Positions 25,627-36,803 are shown, numbered from the stretch's first letter. The stretch is 64,000 nt of DNA from Terrimicrobiaceae bacterium (GCA_018402345.1 JAGYIV010000014.1:202972-266971), one strand, 5' to 3'. The notes: generated by a model from the sequence alone, not told the origin. Numbers and translations: made by a program.

Positions 25627-25959
25627 CTACTTGAGACGGACCATGGCGGCGTGCTCCTCGTCGGAGCAGGGCGCGTTCAGCGGCACATCGGTGGCTTTTG
25701 GGCTTTGTCCGACGATGCCGTGTTCCAGCATGTAGGCTTCGACCTCCTCGCCGCTAATGTCGGCGAGCATGGTTCCATCGATGACGACGCAGGGTGACAG
25801 CGGTTGGCCGCTGAGTTGTTCCATCTCGAAGCGGAAGTCCGGGTTCTGGATGATGTCCTTCTCGGTGTAGGGAAGGTCATGTTTCTCGAACACGGCCCGC
25901 ACCCCGCGGCTCCAGCCGCAGTGGGTTTTAAGGTAGGCGGTGATTTCAGGTTTTTGCAT
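25627..25959 (-). CDS. Monothiol-type glutaredoxin family protein
   Basis: A 110-residue protein with a thioredoxin fold: MQKPEITAYLKTHCGWSRGVRAVFEKHDLPYTEKDI carries the active site CGWS, a one-cysteine (CxxS) version. CVVIDGTMLADISGEEVEAYM gives the cis-Pro-side region (PCVVID). Such proteins reduce or glutathionylate thiols, or hold Fe-S clusters. The C-terminal 25 residues extend past the usual fold. It follows rpsA by 40 nt and ends at a strong terminator. Confidence 0.83.
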   Translation of the reverse strand: MQKPEITAYLKTHCGWSRGVRAVFEKHDLPYTEKDIIQNPDFRFEMEQLSGQPLSPCVVIDGTMLADISGEEVEAYMLEHGIVGQSPKATDVPLNAPCSDEEHAAMVRLK

Positions 25960-25999
25960 GGCGTTGAATCTACGATCGTCTTCCGACTCGCGAGGCGGT

Positions 26000-27679
<1,680 letters not shown>

Positions 27680-27733
27680 ATGGTTGATGGTTCCTGTTTG
27701 TTGCCCGCAACCTGCAATCAGTAGGTAATAAAA

Positions 27734-27759
27734 GCAGGCCTGCGGCCGCGTCGGCCGCA
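27734..27759 (-). terminator. Possible terminator between the M23 peptidase gene and rpsA
   Basis: Read on the minus strand, the stem TGCGGCC/GGCCGCA is followed by the perfect palindrome GCAGGCCTGC and then CTTTTATT. The T-run is short, so termination may be partial. Confidence 0.4.
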
Positions 27760-27847
27760 TGCGGGGAGGGGCGAATCTACGGCGGGAGATTCGCGCGGCA
27801 ATCTTTTTATCCAAAAATCGCGGCACCATTCCCGGGCACCGAATCGG

Positions 27848-28870
27848 TCAATGGTGTCCGCCGACGAGTTCCACGAACCTGCGACCGGAGGCGCTGAGTG
27901 CGGGGGCGTTGTCCGGGCCGGTGAGGAGACCTCGCGTGGCAAGATTGTAGGGAAGTCGTGATTGCCGCACATCGGCGAGTTGGGCCCCGTCGGACGGGTA
28001 AGCGGCAGCGGTGGCTTTGACGGGTGTTCCCTGCGCGGAGAAGCTGACTTTCCATGCCGGTGGATTGGCGGGTTCCCCGTCGGGGACAAGCCATGGGTAG
28101 CGTGAAACGAGAGTGAACCCCGGGGTGTTCGGGAAGACCACGGAGAAGAATGGTTCTTGGGATCGGACATGCTTGCTGAAGAAAAACCCTGGGTCGGAGG
28201 CGCAGGCGAGGAGAATGGGTGCGGGGTCGATCCCTATGAGGTTGAGTCCGTTGTATAGGCCATGCTTGTTCGGGCTGCCGGCAAAGTGACGTTGGTGCCA
28301 GGTGTCGAAGGTGTCGCTGAGTCGGAAGGCGATTTCGAAATGCAGGTGCGCGCGGCGCTTGTCGATGCCTGCCCCGGTGAATCCGAGGGTGCCGATTTTT
28401 TCACCTTGGGCGACTTGTTGGCCGGGTTGGACAGTGATGTCGGCAAGGTGTGCGTAGAGGGTGTAGACGGGGCTGTTCTCGATGAGGTGTTCGATGACGA
28501 CGTAGCGGCCGTAGTTTGAGGCGCCGGGGAGTTTGCTGACGTGAACGACGGTGCCTTGCGCCGAGGCGCGAATCTCGTCGAGCGGGACGCCCGAGGAATC
28601 GCGGCGCACGGGGAGAATATCGATGCCCTCGTGGAGGGTTCTATAAACCACCGCATCGTCTTGCCGAACCGGTCCTCGCACGAATCCGTAGGTGCCGCCC
28701 TCCCAGGGAGTGCTTTGAACGCCCTCGAAATTCCGGTCCACATACATATAGAACTCCTCGGGCCTCCCCTCGAGCAGAGCCCGGTTTTCGGTGGGCCAGT
28801 CAAAAAGCGCGGCGCGCAGGGGGGTGGCGGCGAGGAGGAGAAACCAGACAATGGCAACGGAGGCACGCAT
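27848..28870 (-). CDS. M23 family metallopeptidase (LytM-like), secreted
   Basis: A 340-residue secreted protein with signal peptide MRASVAIVWFLLLAATPLRA. The peptidase core at about residues 85-190 shows TLHEGIDILPV (first metal His and Asp, HxxxD), VYTLYAHLADI and AHLHFEIAF (HxH), so all zinc ligands and the catalytic His are present. Such enzymes cut peptidoglycan cross-bridges. The C-terminal 130 residues have no family I recognise. A small secreted protein is encoded 13 nt upstream and probably co-transcribed. Confidence 0.88.
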   Translation of the reverse strand: MRASVAIVWFLLLAATPLRAALFDWPTENRALLEGRPEEFYMYVDRNFEGVQSTPWEGGTYGFVRGPVRQDDAVVYRTLHEGIDILPVRRDSSGVPLDEIRASAQGTVVHVSKLPGASNYGRYVVIEHLIENSPVYTLYAHLADITVQPGQQVAQGEKIGTLGFTGAGIDKRRAHLHFEIAFRLSDTFDTWHQRHFAGSPNKHGLYNGLNLIGIDPAPILLACASDPGFFFSKHVRSQEPFFSVVFPNTPGFTLVSRYPWLVPDGEPANPPAWKVSFSAQGTPVKATAAAYPSDGAQLADVRQSRLPYNLATRGLLTGPDNAPALSASGRRFVELVGGHH

Positions 28871-28883
28871 CGGCGGAGAGTGG

Positions 28884-29384
28884 TTATTTTTTGCGATTTC
28901 CTTGTTCCTCGCCGATGAGCGGGAAGGATTTTTGAAGCGTTCGGATTTCCTCCGGAAGAATGCCGCCGGGCACGTAGAGGATGCCGTCCCGCACGGTCTT
29001 GTCGATGCGCAGTGCGGAGGCGACACGGCCGTTTACCAGCACGACGGCCTGGCCGCCCTTGTCCTCGATGCTGTATTGCTGGAGCTTGTTGGCGCCGTGG
29101 GCGTCGAGGAGAAAGTAGGCGCCGATCGATCCATCGGTGCCCGGAAAGGGAAGAAACGCCCGCACATCGCGTTCGCTGATCACAGGCACCTTCGCGATGC
29201 GGATTTTTTCCTTCGAGTGGAGCAGGGTGATTTCGGCCGAGAACGAGGCTCCGTCCGAGGAAGCGGCCTCGCCGTGAAGGCGGATTGTGACCGGTGGGGC
29301 TTTTTTGGCTCCGGCGAAGAGCGGAGAGGGTGACGCGAGCGCGATGGAGGCAAAAAGAAGGAGGCGGAGGACGGTCGGAGGCAT
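28884..29384 (-). CDS. Secreted hypothetical protein upstream of the M23 peptidase
   Basis: A 166-residue protein with signal peptide MPPTVLRLLLFASIALASPSPLFA. The rest is mostly predicted beta strand (VTIRLHGEAASSDGASFSAEITLL, VISERDVRAFLPFPG, QAVVLVNGRVASALRID). SERDVRAFLPF recalls SecD-type periplasmic segments, but the match is too short to name it. Close linkage to the M23 peptidase suggests a cell-envelope role. It is transcribed divergently from the gene at 29455. Confidence 0.7.
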   Translation of the reverse strand: MPPTVLRLLLFASIALASPSPLFAGAKKAPPVTIRLHGEAASSDGASFSAEITLLHSKEKIRIAKVPVISERDVRAFLPFPGTDGSIGAYFLLDAHGANKLQQYSIEDKGGQAVVLVNGRVASALRIDKTVRDGILYVPGGILPEEIRTLQKSFPLIGEEQGNRKK

Positions 29385-29454
29385 GGTGAGCGGTGAGCGT
29401 AGGCAAGCGGATAGGAATTGCAACCGCAGCAGGCGGGGGGTAGCAAAGGCGGGT

Positions 29455-30081
29455 ATGAAATTTCTTGCCGCAGCCATGGTTTTCCTGACGTTGGCGGGAG
29501 CGCGCGCCCAAACAGCAGCGGATCCCTTCGCTGAGCGTCCGCCCGACGAGGCGAGTCCGTTCATGGCGTTGGCGGGGTTGGACGAGCGCGAACAGTCGAA
29601 GATCACGGCGCCTCAGCGCGGATATCCTCGGATGCCCGCGCCGGAGGATACGCTCGGAGCGAAATTGAAAAGTTTCTACAGTGGCGCGGTGTCATCTCTC
29701 CAAGGCCGCGGCACGCAGACGCGTGAAGTTGCCACATTGTCGATCGAGCCTCAGGACCCGCTCCTCAAGGAAACGCGCGAACTCGATGCGATCTACACGG
29801 TGCGCAACACCGGTCGGCAGATGACGCGTATCGAGTTTCTCACAACGCAACGACTGGAGATGGTGACCCGCAACGCCTCTGGCGGGGTGGTCGAGCGGTG
29901 GTCTGACGACCGTTCCTTCAAGCCGATCGAGGGAATCGTGGTCATCAATCCCGACGAGCGCATCGAGTTTCAGGAGCAAATCCCTACTCGCGACATGCGC
30001 GCCGGAGGGGTCTATACCGTCGAAGCATCGTTGGCGACAGAGCCCGACTATGCGGTCGAGCAAACCGTGCAGCCACGTTGA
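29455..30081 (+). CDS. Secreted BsuPI-domain-like protein
   Basis: A 208-residue protein with signal peptide MKFLAAAMVFLTLAGARA. From about residue 100 to the end, YTVRNTGRQMTRIEFLTTQRLEMVTRN, GGVVERWSDDRSFKPIEGIVVINPDERIEF match the BsuPI (intracellular proteinase inhibitor) beta fold, with its conserved WS-D--F pattern. It is probably periplasmic or outer-membrane facing. A protease-inhibitor function is only suggested by the fold. A second small secreted gene follows after 4 nt. Confidence 0.75.
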   Translation: MKFLAAAMVFLTLAGARAQTAADPFAERPPDEASPFMALAGLDEREQSKITAPQRGYPRMPAPEDTLGAKLKSFYSGAVSSLQGRGTQTREVATLSIEPQDPLLKETRELDAIYTVRNTGRQMTRIEFLTTQRLEMVTRNASGGVVERWSDDRSFKPIEGIVVINPDERIEFQEQIPTRDMRAGGVYTVEASLATEPDYAVEQTVQPR

Positions 30082-30085
30082 GGCG

Positions 30086-30628
30086 ATGAATTGGAGCGCA
30101 TCGCTCGGATTGGTCGCCTTGCTGGCGATTGGTTGCGGCGCGGCACGCGCTCAGGAACAGGAGCGCAAGCTTATCGACCGCATCCAGAACCCTGACCGCA
30201 CCATGGCCAGTCCCATGCAGGGAAAGTCGTTTGGAGCGGCGGGTGCCGCATCCGCCGCTTCTTTCCAAGGCGCGGGGCGTTCCTTTGGCGGTGCGGACAA
30301 GGCAGCGGTGAAGACATTTGCCGGAACGCGTTCGTTTTTGGGCATCAAGAACCCGTGGTTCGGCGCGAAGGTGTATCCAGCCGGGGCCTCACCGCTTGGC
30401 AAGGCTGGTTCCGCGGCGCTCGCCGACCGCGTGTATCCGGTCGCTGATGCCGCTGTGCGGACGGCACCGCAGGCGTCGCAAAAAACGGCCGATGCCACCA
30501 AGGTGGTTCCAACCGTGGAATTCTCCGGGAAGGGCGGCGCGCAGGGGGCGCTGGATCAAATCACCGACAGGATTCAGAAGGAGATGACGATTGACGATGT
30601 GCGGGAATTGCTGAACAACCCGCGTTGA
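30086..30628 (+). CDS. Secreted hypothetical protein (Ala/Gly-rich)
   Basis: A 180-residue protein with signal peptide MNWSASLGLVALLAIGCGAARA and a low-complexity middle rich in Ala, Gly, Ser and Phe (GKSFGAAGAASAASFQGAGRSFGG). IKNPWFGAKVYPAG is a more ordered segment, and the end ITDRIQKEMTIDDVRELLNNPR is helical. I do not recognise it. It is tightly packed between the BsuPI-like gene and tyrS. Confidence 0.7.
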   Translation: MNWSASLGLVALLAIGCGAARAQEQERKLIDRIQNPDRTMASPMQGKSFGAAGAASAASFQGAGRSFGGADKAAVKTFAGTRSFLGIKNPWFGAKVYPAGASPLGKAGSAALADRVYPVADAAVRTAPQASQKTADATKVVPTVEFSGKGGAQGALDQITDRIQKEMTIDDVRELLNNPR

Positions 30629-30639
30629 ATTTTTCCGAA

Positions 30640-31800
30640 ATGTCCGATCTGTCTTTTCTCATGCGCGGTTGCGCGAAGGTGCTCAGCGAGCAGGAACTCG
30701 AATCCAAACTGGCCCTCGGGCGACCGCTCCGGGTCAAGCTCGGCGTGGATCCGACAGCGCCGGACATCCATCTCGGCCATAGCATCGCGCTCTCGAAATT
30801 GCGCGATTTCCAGGATCGCGGCCATGAGGCGATTTTGATCATCGGCGATTTCACGGCGATGATCGGTGATCCCAGCGGGCGCTCGGTGACGCGACCGCAG
30901 TTGACGCACGACCAGGTCATGGAAAACGCCAAGAGTTTCCAAGAGCAGGCATTCAAGATCCTCGACCGCGAGCGGGCGACGATTGTGTTCAACGGCGAGT
31001 GGTTCGAGGGGATGAGCTTTGAGGAGGTGATCCGCCTCAACAGCCGGGTGACGCTCCAGCAGATGCTTGTGCGCGAGGATTTCCGCGAGCGCTTGGACAA
31101 GGGGTTGCCGATTCGCGCCCATGAAATCCAATACCCGATCATGCAGGGGTGGGACTCGGTCATGGTCAAGGCCGATGTCGAGCTTGGTGGCACAGACCAG
31201 TTGTTCAACATCATGGTTGGCCGCGATCTGCAAAAGGAGGAGGGAATGCCGCAGCAGGTCGCCATGGTCGTGCCGATCCTCGAGGGGCTCGACGGGCGGA
31301 AGAAAATGAGCAAGAGCCTGGGCAATTATGTCGGGCTCACCGACAAGCCCGGCGACATGTTCGGCAAGCTCATGAGTGTGAGCGACGAGTTGATGGTCCG
31401 CTATTACGACGTGTTGTTCCACGAACAAATTCCCGACGGGATGCACCCGATGGATGCCAAGAAAAGTCTTGCGGGGCGTGTGGTGGAGCGGTTCCACGGC
31501 AAGGCGGAGGCAGCCGCGGCGCTGGAGGATTTCAACATGCGCTTCAGTGCGCGGAATCTCGACGAGGCCGAGTTGCCTGCGTTCAGCCCGGCTGGTGCGA
31601 GGGATTTTGTCAGTCTGGTGGTCGAGGCCAGTGCGGCGTGTTTCCAAACCACACGTTCACGTTCCGATGCCCGCCGTCTGATCGAAGGCGGAAGTGTGCA
31701 GTGGCGAGGTGGGAAGGTGACTGATCCGAAAGCCGAGCTTCCCGCCGGTGAGGCCGGTGTCTTGAAACTCGACAAAAAGCGCGCCGTGCGGATCGGCTGA
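30640..31800 (+). CDS. tyrS: Tyrosyl-tRNA synthetase
   Basis: Charges tRNA-Tyr with tyrosine in a two-step ATP reaction. The 386 residues hold the class I HIGH-type motif PDIHLGHSIALSKL, the KMSKS loop RKKMSKSLGNYVGL, the binding segment GGTDQLFNIMVGRDLQ and a C-terminal S4 RNA-binding domain (SDARRLIEGGSVQWRGGKV). The HLGH form and length place it in the TyrRS-type group found in some Gram-negative bacteria. I prefer the ATG at 30640 over a TTG at 30625 that overlaps the previous stop. Confidence 0.96.
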   Translation: MSDLSFLMRGCAKVLSEQELESKLALGRPLRVKLGVDPTAPDIHLGHSIALSKLRDFQDRGHEAILIIGDFTAMIGDPSGRSVTRPQLTHDQVMENAKSFQEQAFKILDRERATIVFNGEWFEGMSFEEVIRLNSRVTLQQMLVREDFRERLDKGLPIRAHEIQYPIMQGWDSVMVKADVELGGTDQLFNIMVGRDLQKEEGMPQQVAMVVPILEGLDGRKKMSKSLGNYVGLTDKPGDMFGKLMSVSDELMVRYYDVLFHEQIPDGMHPMDAKKSLAGRVVERFHGKAEAAAALEDFNMRFSARNLDEAELPAFSPAGARDFVSLVVEASAACFQTTRSRSDARRLIEGGSVQWRGGKVTDPKAELPAGEAGVLKLDKKRAVRIG

Positions 31801-31810
31801 GGTTCTCCGG

Positions 31811-33550
31811 GTGAGGCCGAATTTTTACCAGCGCCGCGCGACTCCGAATTTTGGAAAGTTGCCGGCGATTCTCTGGCGGTTGGTGTGCTACTGCCTCTAT
31901 GCGTTGATCGCCTATGCGGTCTGGGGATTTGCAAAGCGGACTTGGGACTGCCGGAGCGCGGGGAAAATGGCTGGAGTCGCTGCCACCGAGTCGGGCTTGC
32001 ACGGGCCGGATGCCGCCAAGGAAATACTTAGGGAGGCGTTCAGCTTGTGCCCGGAGAATCCGAAGGCCGCGCGGGTGATGGCTGGATTGCTGGATGCCGA
32101 GGGTAGCGCCCAGGCTGTGGCGTATCACTTGATTGTTCTCGAGTCCGGCGAGGCGACGGATGCCGATCGCCGGGCGATGATCGATTCCGCCTTGCGGCAT
32201 GGAGAGGAGCCAGGAGCCTTGGAAAAAGCGGTTGAGGTCGCCGGGGAACTGGGCGATCCGGCATTGCCTCATCTGGTCAAAGCGCGAATCCATGCGCGGC
32301 ATGGAGAGGCTTGGGAAAGCGAGCAGGAACTGAGGCGTGCCGTGGCGACGCGTCCGGAGCCCGACACTTGGATCGCGTTGGCGCGCGTTTTGATGGCCAA
32401 TGCCGGGTCGAACGATGCCGCCGGGGGCGAGGCGCTCGATCTCCTGCGGCGGGTGGCGCAGTCGGATCGAGGGAGTGGCGGGCTTGAAGCGATCGAGGTG
32501 GCGGTGGATGGCGGGTTGCTCAACCAGGAAGCATTGGGTGAGTGGTTGGACATGCACCGTTCGCATCCTGCGGCCGACACCGTGTCTCGGTTGAGGGCGG
32601 ATGCCATCGCGTTGCAAAAAAACCCCGCAATGCGCGGGCAGGTGCTCGAGCGATTGGTGATGCGTTCGCGCGAATTGCCGGTGGAGGACAAAATCTCCGT
32701 GGCACGCTGGTTGGTCGAGCGCGGGGAGGCCGCAAGGGTGGGCGGGTTTTGGCCTGTGGAAGAGGCCTTGAGCGGCGGCGGGGAGGCTTTTCTTGTGTGG
32801 ATCGAGGCGGCTTCGGCCTCCGGAGCTTGGGATACGGTGGACGAGGCGTTGGGGCGCGCGGCGAATCCGCTGAAGGAATCCCAGTCCTTGGCGATTCTCT
32901 CGAATGCCGCAAATGCCTCGGGCGATGCGGAGCGCTCTGCGGTCCTGGGAAGGGCGGCTGTTGCGGCGTGCGGAGCGAATCCCGAGTCGAGGATCGAGGT
33001 GGTGCGCCTGTTTCTGAAGGGAGGAAATTTCCCCCCGGCGATCGAGCATTTGAGCGGTCTTGTCTCGGATCCTGTGATGTTGGCCATGGTGGAGGAGGAG
33101 TTGGTGCCGCTGGTCGGGGGAGGGCACGGTGCCAGCGAGGCGCTCGCATTTTACGAGGAAATGCTGAAGTTGCCGGGTGCTCGAACGGGTGATCTTCTGT
33201 CCGACCGCGCCGATCGTTTGAGACTCTTTCTTGACGGGGAGGTGTCGGAGGCCGGTTTGCAAGAGCGGCTGAAACAGCAACCGGAAAACCCCTCGCCGCG
33301 GCTGACGCTTGCATTGTCGCATTTGTTGCAGGGAAGGGCCTCGCGGGCCGGCTACGAGGTGGGCTTGCTGGATTCGGAGATTGAACCAGGGAAGTTGAAC
33401 CCCTCCGACAGGGTGGCGATGGCTGTGCTTGTTGCGGCCGGTGGAAATCCCTCCGAGGCCCTCGCGCTTGCGGCCGAAGTTGGCCGCGAGGATGTGACGG
33501 TCGAGGAGTTCGCGTTGATCGAGAAGCATGTGCGTGGAACCGCCGATTGA
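31811..33550 (+). CDS. Membrane-anchored TPR-like repeat protein
   Basis: A 579-residue protein. One hydrophobic helix near residues 20-42 (LPAILWRLVCYCLYALIAYAVWGFA) is followed by a long all-helical region with TPR-like units such as AREAFSLCPENPKAARVMAGLLDAEG-type repeats, ELRRAVATRPEPDTWIALARVLMA and SPRLTLALSHLLQGRASRAGYEV. It is probably an inner-membrane protein with a soluble protein-binding solenoid. It starts with GTG 10 nt after tyrS and is followed by manC after 31 nt, but its role is unknown. Confidence 0.7.
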   Translation: MRPNFYQRRATPNFGKLPAILWRLVCYCLYALIAYAVWGFAKRTWDCRSAGKMAGVAATESGLHGPDAAKEILREAFSLCPENPKAARVMAGLLDAEGSAQAVAYHLIVLESGEATDADRRAMIDSALRHGEEPGALEKAVEVAGELGDPALPHLVKARIHARHGEAWESEQELRRAVATRPEPDTWIALARVLMANAGSNDAAGGEALDLLRRVAQSDRGSGGLEAIEVAVDGGLLNQEALGEWLDMHRSHPAADTVSRLRADAIALQKNPAMRGQVLERLVMRSRELPVEDKISVARWLVERGEAARVGGFWPVEEALSGGGEAFLVWIEAASASGAWDTVDEALGRAANPLKESQSLAILSNAANASGDAERSAVLGRAAVAACGANPESRIEVVRLFLKGGNFPPAIEHLSGLVSDPVMLAMVEEELVPLVGGGHGASEALAFYEEMLKLPGARTGDLLSDRADRLRLFLDGEVSEAGLQERLKQQPENPSPRLTLALSHLLQGRASRAGYEVGLLDSEIEPGKLNPSDRVAMAVLVAAGGNPSEALALAAEVGREDVTVEEFALIEKHVRGTAD

Positions 33551-33581
33551 CGCCTCTGCACGGTGCCTGCAGGATGGATCC

Positions 33582-34637
33582 ATGAAAAAAAGTCCGGTGT
33601 TCGCGTTTGTGATGGCGGGGGGAAGCGGCGAGAGGTTCTGGCCCATGAGCAGGCAGGCCACGCCAAAGCATCTGCTGCGCCTGCTGGATGAGGAGACGTT
33701 GCTGGAAAAGACGATTCGCCGACTCGAGGGATTGGTTCCGTTGGAGCACATTTTTGTCCTGACAAACCACCTTCAAGCCCGAGCCACGCGGGAAGCGGTG
33801 CCGTTTCTACCAGCGGCAAACATCGTTGCCGAGCCCGCCAAGCGCGACACTGCGCCCGCCTGCGCGCTCGCCACGGCGATTGCCAACGCCATGGACCCCG
33901 GCGCGACCTGCGTGGTGTTGCCGGCGGATGCGGTGATTCACGATGCCGCGGCGTTTCGCGCATGCCTTGCCGAGGCGCTCGACGCCGCCGAGTCCGGCCC
34001 GATCGTGACGCTTGGAATCCCTCCGACATTTGCCGCCACCGGCTATGGATACCTGGAAACGGGGGCCTCACTGGGAGCGGGCTCAAGCGCTCTCGCGTTG
34101 AAGAGATTCGTTGAGAAGCCCGATCTGGAAACGGCCGATGCCTATGTAAACTCGGGAACGTATCTCTGGAACGCCGGGATTTTCGTCTGGAAGGTGGGCA
34201 CGTTTTTGGCCGAGGCCGAGCGTCAGGCGCCCCTGTTGGCGGCATTCATTCGGTCATTGAAGCGGGTTGAGGACATGCCTGCGTTGCTTGAGGCCGAATT
34301 CGCCAATTTGCCGAAGATTTCCGTTGATTACGCGATTATGGAAAACGCCCGCGAGGTCGCGACTGTGCCTGCGAGATTTGACTGGGACGACGTGGGGGCT
34401 TGGACTGCGCTGCCGGCGCATCTGCCGGCGGACGCCAATGGGAATTCCACGAGGGGAGCTGTCGCGGCGCATGACGCCCGCGGGAATATCGCCGTGGCGA
34501 CCGGCAGGTTGGTCGCTCTCTGCGGAGTGGAGAATCTGGTGGTGGTCGAAACGCCCGATGCCGTTCTTGTGTGCCACAGGGATTCCGTGCAGGAGGTGAA
34601 AGCCTTGCAGCCGCTGCTGCCGGATTCGCTGAAGTAG
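33582..34637 (+). CDS. manC: Mannose-1-phosphate guanylyltransferase
   Basis: Makes GDP-mannose from mannose 1-phosphate and GTP for glycan synthesis. The 351-residue protein starts with the nucleotide loop VMAGGSGERFWPMSRQATPKHLL and has LPADAVIHD, YLETG, FVEKPDLETADAYVNSGTYLWNAGIFVWK and FDWDDVGAW, all diagnostic for the family. It lacks the C-terminal isomerase domain of bifunctional enzymes. The ATG at 33582 gives the expected N-terminus. Its product could feed the glycan locus at 40-48 kb. Confidence 0.93.
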   Translation: MKKSPVFAFVMAGGSGERFWPMSRQATPKHLLRLLDEETLLEKTIRRLEGLVPLEHIFVLTNHLQARATREAVPFLPAANIVAEPAKRDTAPACALATAIANAMDPGATCVVLPADAVIHDAAAFRACLAEALDAAESGPIVTLGIPPTFAATGYGYLETGASLGAGSSALALKRFVEKPDLETADAYVNSGTYLWNAGIFVWKVGTFLAEAERQAPLLAAFIRSLKRVEDMPALLEAEFANLPKISVDYAIMENAREVATVPARFDWDDVGAWTALPAHLPADANGNSTRGAVAAHDARGNIAVATGRLVALCGVENLVVVETPDAVLVCHRDSVQEVKALQPLLPDSLK

Positions 34638-34741
34638 CCCTGTTTTCCCGGCAAAATTATCATTGCCAATCCCCGGCGGCATCCGCACAAGTGGAGCGCG
34701 CACCCGAGGTGGAGTGCGGTATTTTCCCTTTTTTTAAAAAC

Positions 34742-35983
34742 ATGAGCGAAAGACGAGTCGTTGTCACTGGAATGGGCGTTGTGAGCCCTGTCGGAAATGA
34801 CCTCCAAACATTCTGGAAGTCCCTGATTGAGGGCCGGAGCGGCATCCGGCGCTTCGAGGCCTTCGACTCCACGAATTTCGACTGCAAGATCGCCGGCGAG
34901 GTGGTTGGTTTCGAGCCGGCGAAGTGGTTCAAAAACCCGAAAACCGCTAAGCGCACCGACCGGTTCACGCAATTTGCGATGGCCGGGACCAAAATGGCCA
35001 TCGAGGACTCGGGTATCGATCTTGAGCAGATCGACCGCACGCGGTTCGGCGTCATGATCGGCAGCGGCATCGGCGGTCTTTACAGCATGGAGGAAGAGGC
35101 CCACCGCCTAGCGGACCGCGGGCCCTCGCGCGTCTCGCCGTTCACGATTGCCATGATGATCTCGAACATGGCCAGCGGCATGGTTTCCATGGAATACGAC
35201 CTCCGCGGGCCGAATATGTGCATTGTCACGGCCTGCGCCACGGCCAACAACTCGCTTGGCGAGGCGTGGCGGATCATCAAATTTGGCGATGCGGACGCCT
35301 TTATCGCTGGCGGGTGCGAGGCGACGATCACCCCGCTGGGCATCGCGGGCTTTGCTTCGATGAAGGCGCTCAGCCTGCGCAACGACGATCCGCAAAAGGC
35401 TTGTCGTCCTTTTGACAAGAACCGTGACGGTTTTGTGATGAGCGAGGGCGCGGGGATCGTGGTGCTCGAGGAATACGAGCACGCCAAGAAGCGCGGGGCG
35501 CGGATTTACTGCGAGTTGGCTGGATATGGTTGCACGGCCGATGCCTACCACATGACCGCTCCGATGCCCGAGGGCGAGGGGGCGGCGAGGGCGATGTCGA
35601 TCGCGATGCGGCACGGCAAGGTCGAGCCGTCGCAGATCGATTACATCAACGCCCATGCCACATCGACCGGGCTGGGAGACATCTGCGAGACGCGCGCGAT
35701 CAAGTTGGCCCTCGGCGACCACGCCTCAAAGGTTGCGGTGAGCGCCACGAAATCGGTGACCGGCCACTTGCTTGGAGCTGCGGGCGGTGTCGAGTTGGCT
35801 GCGAGCGCGCTGGCAATCAAGCACGGCGTGCTGCCTCCGACGATCAATTTGGAAAACCCCGATCCCGAGTGCGACCTCGATTGCGTGCCGAACACGGCGC
35901 GCGAGGCGAAGCCCGTCTGCGTGCTGAGCAATTCCTTCGGCTTCGGCGGACACAATGCCACGCTGCTCCTGAAGGCGGTCTGA
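34742..35983 (+). CDS. fabF: 3-oxoacyl-[acyl-carrier-protein] synthase II
   Basis: Condenses malonyl-ACP with acyl-ACP in fatty-acid elongation. The 413-residue thiolase-fold enzyme has the catalytic triad: Cys165 in TACATANNS, His in NAHATSTGLGD and His in SVTGHLLGAAG. GFGGHNATLL ends the protein as usual. No acyl carrier protein gene adjoins it, so it is separate from the main fab cluster. An A/T-rich stretch just before the ATG may hold the promoter. Confidence 0.96.
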   Translation: MSERRVVVTGMGVVSPVGNDLQTFWKSLIEGRSGIRRFEAFDSTNFDCKIAGEVVGFEPAKWFKNPKTAKRTDRFTQFAMAGTKMAIEDSGIDLEQIDRTRFGVMIGSGIGGLYSMEEEAHRLADRGPSRVSPFTIAMMISNMASGMVSMEYDLRGPNMCIVTACATANNSLGEAWRIIKFGDADAFIAGGCEATITPLGIAGFASMKALSLRNDDPQKACRPFDKNRDGFVMSEGAGIVVLEEYEHAKKRGARIYCELAGYGCTADAYHMTAPMPEGEGAARAMSIAMRHGKVEPSQIDYINAHATSTGLGDICETRAIKLALGDHASKVAVSATKSVTGHLLGAAGGVELAASALAIKHGVLPPTINLENPDPECDLDCVPNTAREAKPVCVLSNSFGFGGHNATLLLKAV

Positions 35984-36024
35984 CCTCCGCGGAAACCGGG
36001 AGGCATTTTCCCCACACCAACACG

Positions 36025-36798
36025 ATGAGCGAACCGGATATCGAGGTGCGCACCTATTTCGCGCGGGGCAAGAATGCGTTGGTGGCCCGAGGGGATTTTT
36101 CGGAAATCTACGCCGCTTGGTATCTCCATCGCGTGGACAACAAGCTTGAGATTCCCGATGCCGCCGATGCGGTGGCGAAGGACGCGCTGGCGGCGATCAC
36201 GCTGCATTGCGCCGGGCGGCCGTGGAAAATTTCCTGTGCGTGGACGGTGCAACTCCCGCATCCGCGCGTGAATGTCTTCGCCGCCGGAGACAACAATGCC
36301 GGCACCGTGATCGTGAACCTGCTCACGGAAAACCTCCAACCGATCGACAAGGGGGTGTTTTGTTCCGACGTGATCGAGGTTCCCGCGCCAGTCCGCCGGA
36401 GCGTGGTGGATTTCGAGACGAACGGATTTTTCGGGGCGGTCGAGGCGTTCTACGCTCAAAGTGAGCAGCGGAGGGTGCGGTTTTTCCACTATGGCGACGA
36501 CGAGTTTGTGATGGTTGCAGCACAGCCTGATTGCGATGTGGAATGGCTGGAAGGGTTGACTGACGAGTCAATCCGGACGCTCGACAGCAGTGTGGAATTG
36601 TCGCTGCTCGAGAAGCGGAATTTTTCGTTCGAGTGCGGTTGCAACCAGGAGCGGATGTTGGATTTCATCCTTCCCGTCTTTCGCCGCGAGGCCGCCGAAT
36701 TGTTTGGTGACGAGCAGACGATCCGGATGCTTTGCCCGCGCTGCGGAGCGAGGCACACGCTGACCCGCGAGGCGCTTGAGGCGAGGAGCAAGGATTGA
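36025..36798 (+). CDS. hslO: Hsp33-like redox-regulated chaperone
   Basis: A 257-residue protein whose C-terminus carries the Hsp33 zinc motif: CGC (Cys204 and Cys206), then CPRC (Cys237 and Cys240), spacing CxCx30CxxC. In Hsp33, disulfide formation at these cysteines on oxidation releases zinc and switches on holdase activity. The N-terminal 200 residues are divergent but keep the overall pattern (NAGTVIVNLLTENLQ, VEAFYAQSEQRRVRFFHY). It lies just upstream of malQ on the same strand. Confidence 0.82.
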   Translation: MSEPDIEVRTYFARGKNALVARGDFSEIYAAWYLHRVDNKLEIPDAADAVAKDALAAITLHCAGRPWKISCAWTVQLPHPRVNVFAAGDNNAGTVIVNLLTENLQPIDKGVFCSDVIEVPAPVRRSVVDFETNGFFGAVEAFYAQSEQRRVRFFHYGDDEFVMVAAQPDCDVEWLEGLTDESIRTLDSSVELSLLEKRNFSFECGCNQERMLDFILPVFRREAAELFGDEQTIRMLCPRCGARHTLTREALEARSKD

Positions 36799-36803
36799 TT
36801 CCC

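Noticed and set aside
23758..25797. A 679-codon open frame on the plus strand opposite ispD and the J-like gene
   Set aside because: It is a shadow of recognised minus-strand genes and shows no domain of its own.
31610..33751. A 713-codon open frame on the minus strand opposite the TPR and tyrS genes
   Set aside because: It lies antisense to genes with clear motifs, has low-complexity His/Arg/Gln-rich composition, and arises from GC-rich codon bias.
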